Assembly: GCA_030635835.1 (NCBI GenBank)
Contig: DAOVYB010000070.1
Location: 1-7,318 of the forward strand
Length of the DNA stretch: 7,318 nt
Direction of reading: 5' to 3'
Source: Gammaproteobacteria bacterium
GTDB taxonomy: Bacteria; Pseudomonadota; Gammaproteobacteria; UBA6429
Below are positions 6,551-7,318 of the stretch, in pieces. Made by a program: the position numbers and the translations under genes. Below the pieces are notes generated by a model. That model made no database searches. It saw nothing but the letters and a program-made list of their open reading frames with translations, and was not told the origin of the DNA. How positions within the stretch are numbered: position 1 is the stretch's first letter; every line of letters begins with the position of its first letter.

Positions 6551-6672
6551 TAAGAATTTTTGAGGCGTTTTCTGGCAAGGCGAAAATATATTAAAAAACG
6601 GAGCTGACATGTAGTCAGTGAGTATTTTTAATATATTTTCAACGCCGCCAGAGAGCGCGTCAAGAATTCTTA
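6551..6672. mobile_element. 122-bp palindromic MITE-like element ending in the thrC stop codon
   Basis: The arms are about 47-48 bases long. The left (6551 onward) begins TAAGAATTTTTGAGGCG. The right, read on the minus strand from 6672, begins TAAGAATTCTTGACGCG. Both continue through CTGGC and GAAAATATATTAAAAA with only a few, mostly transition, differences. The centre holds a further hairpin, CTGAC-ATGTA-GTCAG (6604-6618). The outermost TAA of the right arm is the thrC stop codon (6672-6670). In RNA this makes a long stem just after thrC and may act as a terminator, although no T run follows directly. No gene lies in the 223-base gap between the rpfE-type gene and thrC. Confidence 0.75.
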
Positions 6673-7318
6673 CATGTTGTCCATGATGGCTTTACGCACT
6701 TCTTCAAGTGTTGCACCAACATTAATCAATGGACGCGTACTTTGTGCTATAGCTGTATCCGGATCTTTCAAACCATGCCCGGTTAAGGTACAAACAATTT
6801 TACTGCCCTCTGGAATCTTACCAGATTCAATGTCCATCATTGCACCGGCTAAAGATGTTGCTGATGCAGGTTCACAGAAGATACCTTCTTTTTCTGCTAA
6901 TAATTTCTGTGCAGCAAGAATAACTTCATCAGTACATTCATCGAACCAACCTTGTGATTCTTCTTTAACAACCCAGGCTTTATCCCAGCTTTGTGGGTGA
7001 CCGATACGAATTGCAGTTGCCACTGTTTCAGGATCATTAACCATTTCACCACGCATGAACGGTGCAGAACCTGCTGCCTGATAACCGACCATTTTTGGAC
7101 GACTGTTTACAATGCCATTCTCATGGTACTCACTGTACCCCATCCAATGCGCAGTAATGTTGCCTGCGTTGCCAACAGGAATACAATGGAAGTCAGGCGC
7201 ACAACCCAGCTCTTCAACAATCTCAAAAGCTGCTGTTTTCTGGCCCTGTAAACGGTAAGGGTTAATCGAGTTTACGATTGTAACAGGAGCATCTTTACCC
7301 ACTTGTTTAACCAGTTCC
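6670..7318 (-). CDS. thrC: Threonine synthase, C-terminal 215 residues (5' part beyond window)
   Basis: A cytosolic PLP enzyme (fold type II) that converts O-phosphohomoserine to threonine. The frame stays open to the window edge (preceding residues ELVKQ), so the N-terminal part and the PLP-binding lysine are not visible. Visible family features are VTIVNSINPYR, the PLP phosphate-binding PVGNAGNITAHWMGY, the IRIGHPQSW segment, FCEPASATSLAG and CTLTGHGLKDP. These match the shorter, Bacillus-type threonine synthase of about 350-360 residues rather than the longer E. coli type. The last codons, AIMDNM, run directly into a TAA that belongs to the terminal repeat of the 6551-6672 element. A homoserine dehydrogenase gene would be expected further upstream (to the right), by comparison with related genomes; this is not shown here. 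Confidence 0.95.
   Translation of the reverse strand, partial: ELVKQVGKDAPVTIVNSINPYRLQGQKTAAFEIVEELGCAPDFHCIPVGNAGNITAHWMGYSEYHENGIVNSRPKMVGYQAAGSAPFMRGEMVNDPETVATAIRIGHPQSWDKAWVVKEESQGWFDECTDEVILAAQKLLAEKEGIFCEPASATSLAGAMMDIESGKIPEGSKIVCTLTGHGLKDPDTAIAQSTRPLINVGATLEEVRKAIMDNM

Noticed and set aside
6670..7302. thrC starting at the GTG at 7302
   Set aside because: The frame is open upstream to the window edge and the product would lack the N-terminal domain and PLP lysine, so this is an internal codon.

Overview
This is a chromosomal housekeeping segment from an AT-rich gammaproteobacterium. The evidence is an Escherichia-like 365-residue RF2 with the classic +1 programmed frameshift, a full-length gammaproteobacterial RecJ, and the minus-strand order thrC - rpfE-type gene - recJ - prfB - lysS. 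From memory, parts of this order (rpfE, recJ, prfB, lysS) also occur around the rpf region of Xanthomonas, but the base composition here is much too AT-rich for that genus. I cannot name a genus from the window alone.

Layout: bases 1-159 hold the last 52 codons of an unrecognised plus-strand gene. It converges on the minus-strand genes across a bidirectional terminator (178-206). Between that terminator and lysS lie two extra, synonymously diverged copies of the lysS 3' end, each reading VRPEA-stop, together with three small perfect hairpins. lysS (357-1865) is followed upstream by a MITE-like inverted-repeat element (1892-2060). prfB (2074-3172) has its frameshift site at 3094-3109 and a good sigma-70-type promoter at 3200-3229. 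About 490 bases without genes (3185-3670) are packed with REP/BIME-like hairpins, and two of these carry a conserved 36-37 nt sequence in the loop. Then come recJ (3671-5395) and the overlapping rpfE-type gene (5388-6446). A 122-bp palindromic element (6551-6672) follows, and its end supplies the stop codon of thrC. thrC runs off the right edge of the window.

Functionally the genes do not form one pathway. thrC makes threonine, recJ is a 5'-3' single-strand exonuclease for repair and recombination, and prfB and lysS serve translation. The rpfE-type gene overlaps recJ and is probably translationally coupled to it; its biochemical role is unclear to me. prfB appears to start its own transcription unit.

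The coding regions are ordinary. The unusual material is between the genes: every gap except the 8-nt rpfE/recJ overlap contains a different palindromic or duplicated element. The strongest candidate for something undescribed is the hairpin family at 3284-3640. Its stems differ in sequence but change in a matched, compensatory way, and two members carry the same 36-37 nt sequence exactly between the two stem arms.
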